Counted from the first letter of the stretch, positions 33,160-45,206 are shown. The stretch is 64,000 nucleotides of DNA from Basidiobolus meristosporus CBS 931.73 (GCA_002104905.1 MCFE01000059.1:124001-188000), one strand, 5' to 3'. Notes: a model not told the origin generated them from the letters alone. Made by a program: numbers and translations.

Positions 33160-35203
33160 ATGAAGCCCCTGGAGTTGGCTCAGCAGTTCAAAAGAAGAGG
33201 CGCTTTTGACGAAATACGGAAGTGTTTACTGAACGACTTCAAGAATCACGTAACCCAGCCTTTTGTTTGCCTTTCATTGTTTCCCGTGCTGACTTGTTCT
33301 TGGATTTCCACCAAACCGTCTACCCCCTAGGAGCGTGGAAAGAAGTTTCAAGAATCCGTGGTGAGAATGCTTACCGAGATCACCACCAGGGATCCTTCTT
33401 TATTTAAAAAGGATAGATTCGCCTTCCAAAACCTCATGATGAAGGAGATGGAAAAGTAAGCGTCGACGCCATCGTGTTTCTATCTTCCTCACAGACCACT
33501 CAAGAAACCTTCGTGTTAGAAAAATCTCGCTAGCTGAGGTCGAGCTGGAAACCAAAAGATTACTCGAGGAAGCCGGCACCTATACTTCTAAGATGGAGAG
33601 CGAGCTTCGCGCAATTCTCCAGGCTTCAACCAATCTTCCCAAAGGTACGAAGTCCCTTGCCATAACTAACGTCCCAAGTGATTTTCTCCTATACTAACGC
33701 CCCAGTTCTTTCTGAACACGAACATACGTAGACCATCAACAAGAGACGTCGCAGCTCAAAAAGCGAGTCAGCGAGGTGCAGAAAAGCAGCCTAGAGGATC
33801 CGTTGTCCTTGCTCGATTCGATACTCAGCTTCTCGAATACGGCCACCAACTCTGTCGATCGGATGAAAAAGAAATCTCTGGAGATTCAAGGAGACCTCAC
33901 CCGAAAACCCTCTAGTGGCGTGGAGCTGTCACGCCATGATAATTCCTCGCCCCGGAGAAGTGAATTTCCCAAAAACTCCACTCCACACGGATACTCACCA
34001 CCACATGCGAGAAAGCAATCCAAAGACGGAAGCACGCCGCGGGCTATCTTGGGTAGTGCCTCGGAGGACCAGTTCGGCGAAAGCGACAGTAAGTTAGACC
34101 TTGACCTCAACTAGATTTCCAGTGCTAAACCAATTGTGTATGGCAGGGTTCGTCGTCAGACGAAGGAGTTCAACCAAAGATGGTGAGCGATTAAGCTCAA
34201 GTGAAAAGGTAAAGCGGACTGGGCCAGCCTCCTGATATCTAGCCCTCCACAGAGGAGCTTACTGATGCCTGTACATCTAGTTGCGTTTCCAGATTGATCA
34301 ACGAGTTGCTGCATTCGTGCCGATCGATGGTGATGAACTTCAAGAGAAATGTTATATTGTGGTGGTTCGCAAATATGACCCCGCAACCGAGAAGTATGTC
34401 CTCTCGCATAGGTTTTGTCAATGTGGATATGGAGGCTTACATGATTCGGTTGCATCTAGGTATGTCGTTAGAGACCCGGAGGCGATTGCTGGAGAGAAAG
34501 ATACCTGGAAAGTTCCAGAGGACAAAATTTACGATTATAAGCGAAATAAAAAACTTGTAGAGCGAGGTGAAAACCCGTTTTCGGTCGGCGACAGAGTTTA
34601 TTCCTTATACAAAGATCGCGAAACGGATGAGACCAGTACAGAATTTTATGAAGCGGTGATCGAGAAGATTGGAAAGGTAGGTTTATCGAAGACGGCGTCG
34701 GTGGTCATTCATGCATGCATACTGAACGATCCACACTTTCGTTGAAGAGCACTGTCCTGGTGAAATTTCTAGATGATAGCGGTGATACCTCGCGACTGTA
34801 TTATGACGAGCTCTTCAAAGTGAATAAGGTTCGTCTTTGGCAATCCGATCGAATCTGAAATGGGATTGCTAAATTTGTAGGGCGTTTGTAGAAGAACATG
34901 TTGGCCTTCACTGGACAATCCAAGTACCCAAAAATCAAACTGAAAATCAAGAAAGAATCACCCAACAACAACATTTCTCGGGATCGAAACAATGTCACCA
35001 AAAAATTGACGAACGGGCCAAGCGAAGGGAATGAGCGCAGTGAATCTCCGATAGAAAATACACAAGATTCGAACGGGTCGTTCAGGAAACAAAAGAGGCG
35101 GCGGCTAGTTGCCCTCGTTGACGATGATGATGATGATGATGATGACGACAACGATGCTAATGATTCGGCAACGCACAATGAACAAGTCACCACCAATTGG
35201 TAG
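33160..35203 (+). CDS. Shg1/BOD1-like domain fused to SGF29-type tandem Tudor domain
   Basis: Nine-exon model: 33160-33249, 33331-33455, 33505-33644, 33732-34088, 34147-34208, 34293-34393, 34460-34676, 34748-34828, 34892-35203; 494 aa. Residues 1-75 resemble the COMPASS subunit Shg1/BOD1 domain (LAQQFKRRGAFDEIRKCLLNDF, then a KDPSLF-like RDPSLFKKDR helix). A coiled-coil-like stretch (about 80-165) follows, then a Ser/Lys-rich linker. The region at about 260-392 resembles the SGF29 C-terminal double Tudor module: a DQRVAAFVP strand, the KYDPATEKYVVRDPEA turn, VGDRVYSLYKD with EFYEAVI, and VLVKFLDDSGD. SGF29 reads H3K4me3 in SAGA; Shg1 belongs to the complex that writes it. The tail has a basic KIKLKIKKE patch, an RKQKRRR nuclear signal and a D-run. 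Every join keeps phase. The possibility that two genes are being merged remains, because exon 4 to exon 6 rests on splice logic. Confidence 0.65.
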
Positions 35204-37647
35204 AGCTATGAGATTCGGGTTTATGAAAGAGTCGGCACAATAGAGGTCCATCACTGCTGCTATTTTCAGTTTGCTTATCCCGACATCCCAAATCAAGATA
35301 TTGATTGCTGAATATCTTTTTGTAAAGTATCAAGTTTTTCCGTAAAGCATGCTTTGACTCGACTGCAAAGTAATAAACTGATTTAGAGATAACCAGTGCA
35401 TCTCCACTTCCTTCACTCTTCATTTCATGAAGATATGGGCTTCGCCATAGACCACTGTTGGGGCAGATTTTGATATAATTGACGGGACGACTTTGAAATG
35501 ATTACTTTCCCAAGTCTGACAGAATAATAGCTATGTTACTGCAGTTTTTCCTGCCATTTCCCGATTCCGTCAGGCGCAGAAGCACAAGCCTGGAGAAATC
35601 CCAGCTCAAGAAAGGGATGGTGCATTGAAAGTGGTATGGTGAAGTAACACCACGATTCTGATTGAGCCTACTTTTTGGAAACCAATTACTTGGTAACTAA
35701 TTGCTAGAAACCCAAGTGGGCGGAGGTGGGGTATGAAAGGTATTTTCTAATTAAACATGTTTCAAATTCTAGGAGACAAATCTACCGACCGAACCCCCAT
35801 TAGCCCATAACGGCAGAAGAGCCCAGCAAAGGGAGAACACCTATATCTTACTTTATTTGTGATATTATAGGAGAAGTCTATTTGGCCAAACTCGATAGAT
35901 TGAACGGAGCGGGGATAGGCTAGAGGTAATGGAGTAAGGAGTTGTGCATAGATTGATTGAAGCCGAAAGTACTGTAGGAGTCAGCTTAAGGAGTGTATGT
36001 AAGTGGTTTATGGTATCAAGACATTTAAAGCCCAAGTTCTGCCAAAGTTTTTAAACATCCGGACCCATCGTTCAGCTTTCATACACAACGCTCATACACT
36101 CCTATAAAGCACCGCTCTTTAGGTGTCGTGGTAGGGAGAATAAGGCTTGAGAGGACTGGTAAATGCAGGTCTAGGCTTCGTTACAACACCCAGCGTTACC
36201 AAGGTAAGAATACCATGTATACCGGATCGTATACGGTGGCATTCTTATCGAATGGATTTATTTGGAGATGGTTGTTAGCCAAACGACCGCTTTGTAATTT
36301 TGGATCGCTATCGTTAATCATATGGTTCAGTAACCCCTTAGCCCTCCAATTCATGGTGTTAGAACGGTTCTGTGTAGCTTGCGCTCCGTGGATCCTAGTA
36401 CACCGTATGACATCTCGCTCAATTCTTCTGAACATGATTACACCGAGCACTCCTCAAACGGTCATCCCAAGATGAATCCCAATCAGTGCAACAAGTGAAA
36501 TAATTTGTTATTATCCCTAGACATCCCCTATTTGTTCCTTTTCCCCGGTTTTTGATGCATAGAATGATACCATATATGTAGCCTACAAAATCCACCGAAT
36601 TACTTTATCCCTTATCGTGACGTGGAACTAGGAAATTAGCTTCTGCAACAAGCTATATATGTTTATCGTAGTCACTGCTGTGATCAATCACACAGGGAAG
36701 TGTTTCATTGAAGTCCATGCTCCCAGTACTAGTAACCTTGGTAGCCAGTCTAGTCGGGAGTTTATGGTGCCTGCAATCAAAGGACAAATAAGGAAGTTGG
36801 GGCTTTCACAAACCGATTGCGTCACCGTAAGAGAATCACTGGTAGAAATGGAGTCGGAGTGGTTGCTGTAGTGGATCTTGCCAAATATATGGGAATCTGA
36901 AAATTCCAGTCCACACAATCAACAATACGATCACGCACGATCGGTGACCGCTAATCATCACCTATCAAACTAAGCGTATTGATCAGGCTAGACCTCGAAC
37001 TGTATGAGCCCGCATCAACAGCTCAACCTCAGACTGACCAAACTGCTGCTCACCTGACATTCATCAGTGTTCTCCTTGTTCTGTGAGTTAGAGAAACCAC
37101 GGTGACACCTAACGATGGGATATGCCAGGAAAATACGACTTTTGTGCTGATCTGCACAGCCTGGAATACAGTCATCATGGGTAGAAGTTAATTCGAGTAT
37201 ACGGAGTTCCGGATGATGCCATATTATGGAGTTCAGCTAGGCCCAAGATTTTGTGGCTTTGCTGAAATTACTGCATTCCAACATTAGTATTACGATTCGA
37301 TCGATATGCTACAGGTTGATCTGATGGTGTATGGATTTCATACACATCCTTTGGAACTGGTAGTGCTCAGGCTCTAGGTATCCAGAAAGATCAAAGGTTT
37401 GTTATTTATTGCTATACAGCATCCGCTATGGAGGTGGACAGAGGATCATAGTAAGGAGCTGGGGAACATCCAATCCCCCAAAAATATATACATGTGGTAA
37501 ATCATTAAGCATTTCATAGCAAGGTTGAGCGCGTGGAAGAGAATCCAAAGGCTGATGTTTGCATGAAGTGATAACCACCTTGATGGAGTAAATACAACCT
37601 GATCTAAGGCTTTCTTGGTGCCCAAGTTGGGTGGAATTTCAAGGGAT
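35204..37647. other. Gene-poor 2.4-kb region, convergent
   Basis: Lies between the 3' ends of the Shg1-SGF29 gene (+) and the C2H2 gene (-). A plus-strand frame at 36128-36475 (115 codons) and others lack motifs. No RNA gene or repeat is recognised. Confidence 0.45.
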
Positions 37648-38577
37648 TCAAGATGCTTTTTTATAGATTTCCCGGCACTTTTCCTCTACTTTGTAGTGTC
37701 GGTTTAGAGCGTCCGATCTTGGGAAGCTTTTGTAACATGCAATACATTCATAAGGACGGTTGCCTGTGTGCAAACGAGTGTGGCGCTGAAGGTCGTGCTT
37801 TCTAGCAAATGAGCGAGAACAGAACCCGCAGGAATGCGGGCGGAGATTGGAGTGGCTACGCATATGTGAAGTGAGATTGTACTGGCGACTAAACGATTTG
37901 GGGCAGCCTGGAAATGTGCATTTGAAGCTGTGTGTGGCGCTCAGCTCGCTACAACAGGTATTTTTGGAAGGTTTCTCCGGTAGAAAATCTTGGGCACATG
38001 CCTTCTTCGAGTGCAATGGAACAGATGTGGGTGCCATCTTAGGCCCTTTGGTGGAAGGTTCGTAAACTATGAACTTGATCTGCTCCAGGGCCTTGTGGGG
38101 CGGAACCATCTCAACATGGCTGTCAATTGTGTTCTCATTGAAATTCAGCGCTTTGAATACCAAGTTCTCCCAGTCATCGTTTGAGTGTGGAGATGGGTGA
38201 TTGCTCATCATCTGTGTGATGTCACAGTCTAAAAATAACCGACTCTCCCTAGTTGGGGTAATAGGTAAGGGGGTTAGCGATTCGCATTCCGAAATCTCGC
38301 TTCCAAAATGGTTGAACTCCAGGTCGAGCCCTATCTGCAATGGAGTTGTCAGCATGCCCTCCTCAGACGCAAAAGCCCCGTTACAAAACGAAGCGTCAGT
38401 GGAATATTTCAACTCCGAGAAAGGGTTGAACTCACACTCTAAGGAATCCGAAAAGCTGTATGAAATAGCATCCTCGATAAGGGGAGGCGTGTTTATGGCG
38501 GGTTGTAGTTGGCCAGGAAAGTAGCTAGAACTTAATATATAGTCACTCACAGAGTATTCATTATCAGGGATTGACAT
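37648..38577 (-). CDS. C2H2 zinc-finger transcription factor, Crz1-like
   Basis: Intronless, 309 aa. Three tandem C2H2 fingers fill the C-terminus: FKCTFPGCPKSFSRQYNLTSH, then CGFCSRSFARKHDLQRHTRLH and CIACYKSFPRSDALNRHYK. The order and recognition residues (RPYNL/RKHDLQRH/RSDALNRH types, followed by VEEKCREI) resemble fungal Crz1/Prz1, the calcineurin-responsive factor, and related Azf/Msn2-like regulators. The N-terminal 200 residues are acidic and Ser/Pro-rich, fitting an activation domain. I do not see a clear PxIxIT calcineurin-docking motif, so a link to Ca2+ signalling is unproven. A TATA-like tatataa on the minus strand near 38664-38672 lies about 90 bp upstream. The gene is isolated, with 2.4 kb and 5 kb of apparently non-coding DNA on either side. 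Confidence 0.88.
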   Translation of the reverse strand: MSIPDNEYSVSDYILSSSYFPGQLQPAINTPPLIEDAISYSFSDSLECEFNPFSELKYSTDASFCNGAFASEEGMLTTPLQIGLDLEFNHFGSEISECESLTPLPITPTRESRLFLDCDITQMMSNHPSPHSNDDWENLVFKALNFNENTIDSHVEMVPPHKALEQIKFIVYEPSTKGPKMAPTSVPLHSKKACAQDFLPEKPSKNTCCSELSATHSFKCTFPGCPKSFSRQYNLTSHMRSHSNLRPHSCGFCSRSFARKHDLQRHTRLHTGNRPYECIACYKSFPRSDALNRHYKVEEKCREIYKKAS

Positions 38578-38663
38578 TTTGGTACTTTCAGAGCGCTTGG
38601 TGTATAGCTTGCCAGTACACTATCGATGGCTGTGATGGTTTTGTATAGGTAGCTGGGGATGTT

Positions 38664-38672
38664 GTTTATATA
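38664..38672 (-). promoter_or_regulatory. TATA-like element of the C2H2 gene
   Basis: A tatata core on the minus strand about 90 bp upstream of the ATG at 38577. Confidence 0.4.
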
Positions 38673-40466
38673 TCCGTGCCCGCACACACTAGTTTCCGGA
38701 TGCTACGATGAAAAGCGACGTATGCTGGGAGATCTCGGGAAACGTGATTAGGATGAGCTAGGTAAGACAGGAGATGGTCATGGACGATAAACAAATCATA
38801 TATTTTACAATAGCCTCGAAAACATATCATCTCTCCACTGACACTTGAACTCAAAAATCTTAAGGAAAAGTAATTCAATTTTATGTGCAAGTCATGGAGT
38901 GTTCAATAACCGGTATTATGAGCATCTCGTATGTGGGCCAAGAACAGGGCTATTCCCGACCTTTTCGGAGCAGTTGTTATTTTATTGTATTGATACCTAC
39001 TGGAAATGGCTGATCCACCGCATGCATGATCATATAAAGCGGAGCGGTGGGCGAATAAGGAAAATCCCCTAGCAGGTTTTGTGGCGTGAATGGGTACTCT
39101 TTTGAATCAGCGTACGCATTTAGAAATAAGGTTAAGGCTTTGGTATGGACTACCATATCTGCGCGAGGTGGGTATGGGCTCCACCCTATACCACAATATT
39201 TGAATTGGGCAAACGAAACTCTTCCACAGCTAGGCGCCACAAGGGCTTGGGAACACCCCATCAAAAAAGGGAATAATTATCTGCGTTCAGATATGGGGAT
39301 TGTGTTGTATTTGGATGAATCGAGTTCTACAGGCGAATCGCTCTGGCAAGTACAATTGTGCACACTGTAAGGTACTGAATGAATCTGTAAACTATCCATC
39401 GTGAGGGTTTCCATTATGAATGGAGTATATTATCAATATCAGGGTCTGATATCCCTATGGGTTGACATTTCTACGTGGTTTCTAGCATGCTCTACCGGGT
39501 AGCCCGATTCTTACCCCATGGAGGGGATGTAGAATTACCAGGTTTCACTGAACACACAGCATTGGGTCTACCAGGTGAGATTCTTCATCTAAGCATATAC
39601 AGCCTAATTCGCGGCCGATACGTGTAATCGACAGTGCAGCATGCACGGTGTATTTGAGCGAGAAAACCGATATCTCTGGACCTTGCAACAGTGTTCCCCA
39701 CCCCCTAAACTATTTGGAAAGGTCAGATGGATGTGTTGAGTAAACCCATCGCTACTGATGCATTGGGCCTGAAAAGTAGCTCACTCAACAGCCAACCGGC
39801 CTGGTTGGCCAACGTAAGATTACTCAGTCCTTGATTCATATCCAAAAATTCAAAGCTCGGTAGATTCAATCAATTATAACAGCATGTTTTAGACTCGATT
39901 TAGGATGGATGGCTTCGACATTATCTCCTCTTTTGAGCATGGTGGCAACACTTCTTGACATCCAGGTTTCAATTCAGCTGAATGACATACTTGAGTCATC
40001 GAATGGTCCGACAAGAAAGCACCCTCAAGCTCCTTTAACTGCGTGAACAAATCCATTGGTATCATATGAAAGGCCCTTTCGAGAGTACCATGGATCAACT
40101 AGTGGTTTGCGGTAATTCCATTGACGGATTGTGTTGCATTTGGGGCGTATTGTTGATTGTACGTCGTTACTTCATGACGGTGACATGTATCGACTCGCTA
40201 TTCTGGGCAGCTACACTCAAAGATTGTCGATTCTGATAGGAAGCAGCAATGAGGTTCGCTCCATCTATCCCACCAACCATTCTACTCACGGCGGTCCGAA
40301 TGGGTATTTAATTGATCATTGGCATACCACGGCTCTATTGAACGTGGCTTGGGACAGCACTACGATATGCTGCGAAACTCCTCCATAACCCCGTATTACT
40401 CTTGGGCTTGCCTCCCACTCTTTGATTGGAAATGATGATCCATTATACTGAAGGGATTTTCCTAAT

Positions 40467-40881
40467 ATGTCCTTCCAACCTCGCCAATATATCCCGAATA
40501 AAGAGCCACTTGGTAAGAACTATTGCTGGGAACCCGGATCCGAACAACAGGTAATGTCTCAAGCTCACTCTTTACTTGCTTGTGTGATGATGACTGATGT
40601 TCCGTTTTGTGTAAATTCTGGGCAGTATCATAAAAGTAGTTTTGATTTCAGCCATACCTGGTGGCTTGTTGGACTTGCCAAGTTTGAAGACCTTACAAAG
40701 TGGTCTCATTTACGGAAGTGGAATAGGGTTCTGGAGTTTCAAATCCAAACTCTTCCTAAATTCCGATCTACCAGTGACCCAAACATATGATTGCCAACTC
40801 AGTGAAACTTCTATCGCACTGCACCAAGCATGTGGTCTGGAACCATTCCTGACTATGCACAAAGCCACATCTTGTGGCTAA
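40467..40881 (+). CDS. Possible small two-exon protein, unrecognised
   Basis: A tentative join of 40467-40512 (ATG, donor gtaaga) and 40652-40881 (acceptor tttcag) keeps phase and would encode 91 aa. It includes one moderately hydrophobic segment with LIYGSGIGFWSF after LLDLPSLKTLQSG. I do not recognise the family. A competing reading uses a later donor (caacag|gtaatg) and gives a different, also unrecognised, protein. The surrounding 5 kb lacks other coding evidence, so this may be a chance frame. Confidence 0.15.
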
Positions 40882-43480
40882 GCTCAGTTATCTGGGTAAT
40901 TCGTCAATTCACATTATGGGTACTGTTGGAATGCGCCTTGTCTGTGGTACCGATCCTTTCACCTTGTAATTATCAATTGATATCACGAAGATAGCAGGAC
41001 TTTCCGTATCACTGGCTCTTAAAATTGAACTGATCTGTGAGACACAATCACAAATCGGTATAAGCTGCTCGGAGAAATGATCCACTTGGGACGATAGACA
41101 AGCACAGTCCAAATTACCAAACACATCCGGTAATGAGATAGAGTCTTGGATAGCCCGAGGTCCTAGACCCTGTCCAAAGATATTATCTTTGGCACACGCC
41201 TCTTAGTTACCAGCGCTGAAAAGAATGCCGAGGATTGTGCATCGTAATATATGAAATGATGTACCCGGCTGAGCCTGGCTTTGACTTCTTTTTGAGAAAT
41301 AACCTGGCAATAGTTTTCTTTACAAATCAATACGATATCTAGACAAGCGAACATGAAAATCACATTCGGAATTTATTCCAAGAGAAACACGTGCTAAAGC
41401 TTCAGTGAAAATAGGGTAAGTCCGACTCTAGGAGAATCCACGAGACCAGTTTATGCCATCTCTTCAAACTGAGATGCCGGCATGGGCAAAAACATTTCCC
41501 AGAGTATATTAAATCATTAGAACCTTGCAGCCAGACTGGCTGCTAGACATTGTCTAGATTACTCAGTCTCTGAAGCTCTTCACGAATCATGAATATGAGT
41601 GTTGGGCGAACGAACCTACAATGCATAATGGTCTCACCGTGAATGATTGATCTATCGTGTGACACGAACAGATTTCAGTCTCTAATAAGCTCTAATCGAT
41701 TCCACTCCGGTGATATGAGTTAAAACTACCCCAAGAGAGCCGTCATGCAAACATGCAGTCGGGTGGATGTGCTCTTACCCAAATGCTGCGTTAGTCATCA
41801 GTGAAAAATAATGCACACTGCAAACAAAATCAATTGGCTCTATGTCCAGGTATTCTCCCAGCCTGCATAGCAATAGTTCGAGAGTATGCGATGGGCTCAA
41901 CCAATATTTATGAGCACCCTTGTAGTCTGATTTCTACTACCACACTCGGCACAGAACGTCAAAGGTGATGGTGGCTCAAAGTCTTCAATAGAATGAATAT
42001 GGTCTCTGAATCGCGATCACAGGTGGAGGCTATACGCTATTATTGACCATGAAAATGATGAGCGTTATTGCGCTAATTGAAAGCCATGCGTCATGCCTTA
42101 AGTTTTAATGGCCTGACGTACACTCTGTCGGTATCATTTATAGGGTTACGTATCTCCGACAGATCATCTATACAAAAATTATGCTTTGAGCAAACGGACA
42201 GTATGTAGAAGGGATAGATGACCAAGTTTCATTAGCGATCGATGGAGGGCTGACGGACTTGGATGGTCTTCAGTATATTTAAGATTTCCCCGAAAATGAC
42301 CACAAACTATACCATTCCAGCTAGGCATCACGATGCTGGCCCTGAAGATTATCCAAGTTACTGACGGGCCTAGTCAAGCATAGTCATGCAATCAGCATGA
42401 CTAGTATCAATCTAGCTTTGGTGAAATCGTAAAAGTCCGTTACTGCTACAGCTGCTTTGAGCTGCCCTTAACGACAATGTGTGGGTGCCATTAATTGAGG
42501 GTAGGTGCCCTTTAGTAAGCATGAGCGCTTGATGACCTCATGTGAAACAGTAACACTTGCAACACTTCCCATTTCGATATTTCCACTGCGCCTTCTGTAA
42601 GAGATTCCATTTTTTGAACATCCAATCAAGAAAGGGAATTGGTGTACTTGGTGCCTTATTGGGAATGACTAAGAATAGATTTGCCACCAGGTCAAATTCA
42701 TCAAGTGAAAATGGGAATTCCTAGATGATTGATTGCGGCGAAGGCGGGCCTATTTCTCCATTCTCTAAGTACTGTATTATTTGATCAGATTATGTTGGGC
42801 AGGGATTGAACAGTACGTGCTTAGGCTTTGTAGACTTACACTGTTACCAAAGAGCCAGCACCGCATCTGGCGCCCAAGTAGCTATCCCAAACTTACCAAA
42901 GCTAGATATTATTTGCGATCACGATGAAGCTGGGAGAGGTGGTCGTTTTGGGATGGTGGGGAAGCCCATTCAAGCATCTGAAGTTGGATTAACCTTGTTC
43001 TGTGTCGGTTTATTTTGGAATACGCGATAATGGATCATACTCTCAGCCACTGTGCATTTGGAAAAGATCTTAATTAAAGTCAGTCAAGGGATATTTTTAT
43101 TCACGTCAAAAGCCGAAGCCCCCTATCAGAATCAATACGCTCATATCTCAAGTAAGACATCGCGCGTATGGGCTTGACTAATAGCAAGTTATTTTTGAAT
43201 ACTTGTCAATGTTGCGCCAAATGTTCATTTATCGCTGTTCCATATAGAAGTCGAATTTAAGTAGAGATGAATATAATTGCATTGGGCACACTTCTGATTG
43301 ATTGGTGGGCTTGGCCAATATAGGGTTACACTGTTTTTTTGTAAGTGTACCGAGTACTCCCCCACATCGTGCCTATGAATCATCTTTTCAATTTAAAAGC
43401 AGATGGGTTGATCCTTCCAAACCCATCTACGGCTGATTCGGTCCTCAACCCTGAATTAGCAGGAATTCTGCGTATTGTTG

Positions 43481-43492
43481 ATATATATATAT
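43481..43492 (+). promoter_or_regulatory. TATA element of the glyoxal/galactose-oxidase-like gene
   Basis: An alternating AT run about 75 bp before the ATG at 43568. Confidence 0.45.
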
Positions 43493-43567
43493 TGCCTGGT
43501 TAGAGCCTCTTTCCCCCTTACATTCCCTTCTACCCCATCGACCTGCTAGACAGTGTATTGTACCATT

Positions 43568-45206
43568 ATGAAGTCCTTACTTAACCGCCTCGCTGTTATC
43601 GCCACCACACTAGCAGCAGTTCAAGCCCAGATTGACAAAGAGGGTCAATGGGATTTAATCGGACACTCGGGCGTCTCGGCGATGCATATGGCTCTGACCC
43701 ACACCAACCATGTAATTATTCTCGACAGAGTGCAAAAAGCCTCCAAATTGTATCTTCCTAGCGGTGACTTCGCTTGGGGATCAGAGTACGACCTGGAAAC
43801 AAACACAGTCCGTCCTTTGGACTTGAAGAGTAATACCTTTTGCTCAGCCGGTGGATTTTTATCGGATGGGGTATGTGGTAATCAAAACGCACCTTCTGCA
43901 ACCGATACTAACCGTATTGCCTTTACAGACATTGATCAACGTATCCGGTTCTCAGGGTAGAAGAAAGATCAAGGAAGGGTTTAATGGTATCCGCTCGTTC
44001 AAGCCTTGTACAAATAAACTATGCGACTTCAACCAAGATTTCAACATTACACTCGAAAGCAAAAGATGGTATCCAACTGTTGAAGGACTTGCTGACGGAA
44101 GGCTGATTATCATCGGCGGTTCAACAACCACATGTGCCGTCAATACCGAAGAGATCAACGTTCCTACATTCGAGCTTTACCCCCAACTACCTGACGACCC
44201 GTTCAAAGGACAAAAAGAGCTCAATTTATTGAAAGAAACGCTTCCTAACAATTTATACCCTGCTGCACACTTACTGCCCAACGGCAATCTATTCATTTTT
44301 GCAAGCACCAAATCTGTGATTTTGAACACAAAGACATGGGAAGTAGAAAGAGAGCTTCCAGAAATCCCCGGCGGCGTTCGTACTTATCCACTTACTGGTG
44401 CCTCTATCCTGTTACCACTTTCCTCCGAAAACAAATATCAGGCTGAGGTGCTGATATGTGGCGGTAGTACAAAATACAACAGAAATAGCCCCGGTATAAC
44501 TTCCTGCGGTCGTATAAACCTAGATGATGAAAACCCACAATGGGAGATGGAAGAAATGCCAATCCCTCGAGTTATGCCCGACATGATGGCCCTCCCTGAT
44601 GGAAAGCTGATTATCTTGAATGGTGTACAAGTTGGCACCGCAGGATTTAATCGTGCCAGCAGCCCCGCCTTCTCACCAGTCATATATGATCCCAAAGCAC
44701 CCAAGGGAGAGCGCTTTACCACCTTAAGGCCTTCAACAATCCCTAGAGTTTATCATTCCACCGCCATCCTAATCCCCGATGGGCGTATATTTGTCGCTGG
44801 AAGCAATCCAAACACTGATGCCACCTTTGAGAAGGTCGATTATCCTACGGAGTATCGTATTGAGGCGTTTTCCCCACCATATTTGTTTGGCGAAACGCCA
44901 CGACCTGTCATCAATAAGGTTCCAGAGAAAATCACTTATGGCGAAAGCTTTGAATTAGATATCGGTTACTTCACAGAAAATCCAGAGATTAAGGTAGTGT
45001 TAATTCATACGGGCTTCGCCACACATAGCACACATATGAGTCATCGTCATGTTACTCTGGAACAGGTGAAGATCGAGGGAAACAAAATCACAGTGAGAGC
45101 ACCACTTAACGCCAACATTGCCCCACCCAAGCATTATATGGTGTTTGTACTAGAAAACAACATACCATCTATTGCCAAGTGGGTACAGGTGGTGAATAAG
45201 ATCTAA
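43568..45206 (+). CDS. Secreted radical-copper oxidase (glyoxal/galactose oxidase family, AA5)
   Basis: Two exons, 43568-43870 and 43929-45206; 526 aa. The 58-nt intron has textbook signals (gtatgt, ctaac, tttacag). Reading through it looks like a frameshift, but splicing restores FLSDGTLINVSG. A signal peptide ends at VQA (residue 20). The family oxidises aldehydes or alcohols and reduces O2 to H2O2 with a Cys-Tyr cofactor and one copper. Candidate ligands: Cys92 (NTFCSAGG) and Tyr149 (RWYPT) for the thioether link, Tyr376-His377 (RVYHS) and His467 (ATHSTH). Kelch-like repeats (DGRLIIIGGS, NGNLFIFAS, DGKLIILNG, DGRIFVAGS) form the propeller, and a C-terminal DUF1929-type immunoglobulin-like domain follows. 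Glyoxal oxidase (AA5_1) fits better than galactose oxidase because of the RWYPT context. H2O2 from it could feed peroxidases or LPMOs. Confidence 0.9.

Larger units (their letters stand above)
38578..43567. other. 5-kb gene desert upstream of the C2H2 factor
   Basis: The largest stretch without a recognisable gene. It separates two divergently oriented genes. It holds many short frames without motifs and no transposon-like ends that I can see. One possible two-exon small protein at 40467-40881 is described separately as low confidence. A TATA-like atatatatatat run at 43481-43492 belongs to the downstream oxidase gene. Long regulatory DNA or a non-coding transcript is possible but not shown. 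Confidence 0.4.

Noticed and set aside
36128-36475. 115-codon plus-strand frame in the region before the zinc-finger gene
   Set aside because: No recognisable motif, unusual composition, and no supporting promoter or splice signals.
43851-43960. A frameshift or pseudogene in the glyoxal-oxidase-like gene
   Set aside because: A consensus 58-nt intron restores the frame and a conserved block, so the gene appears intact.
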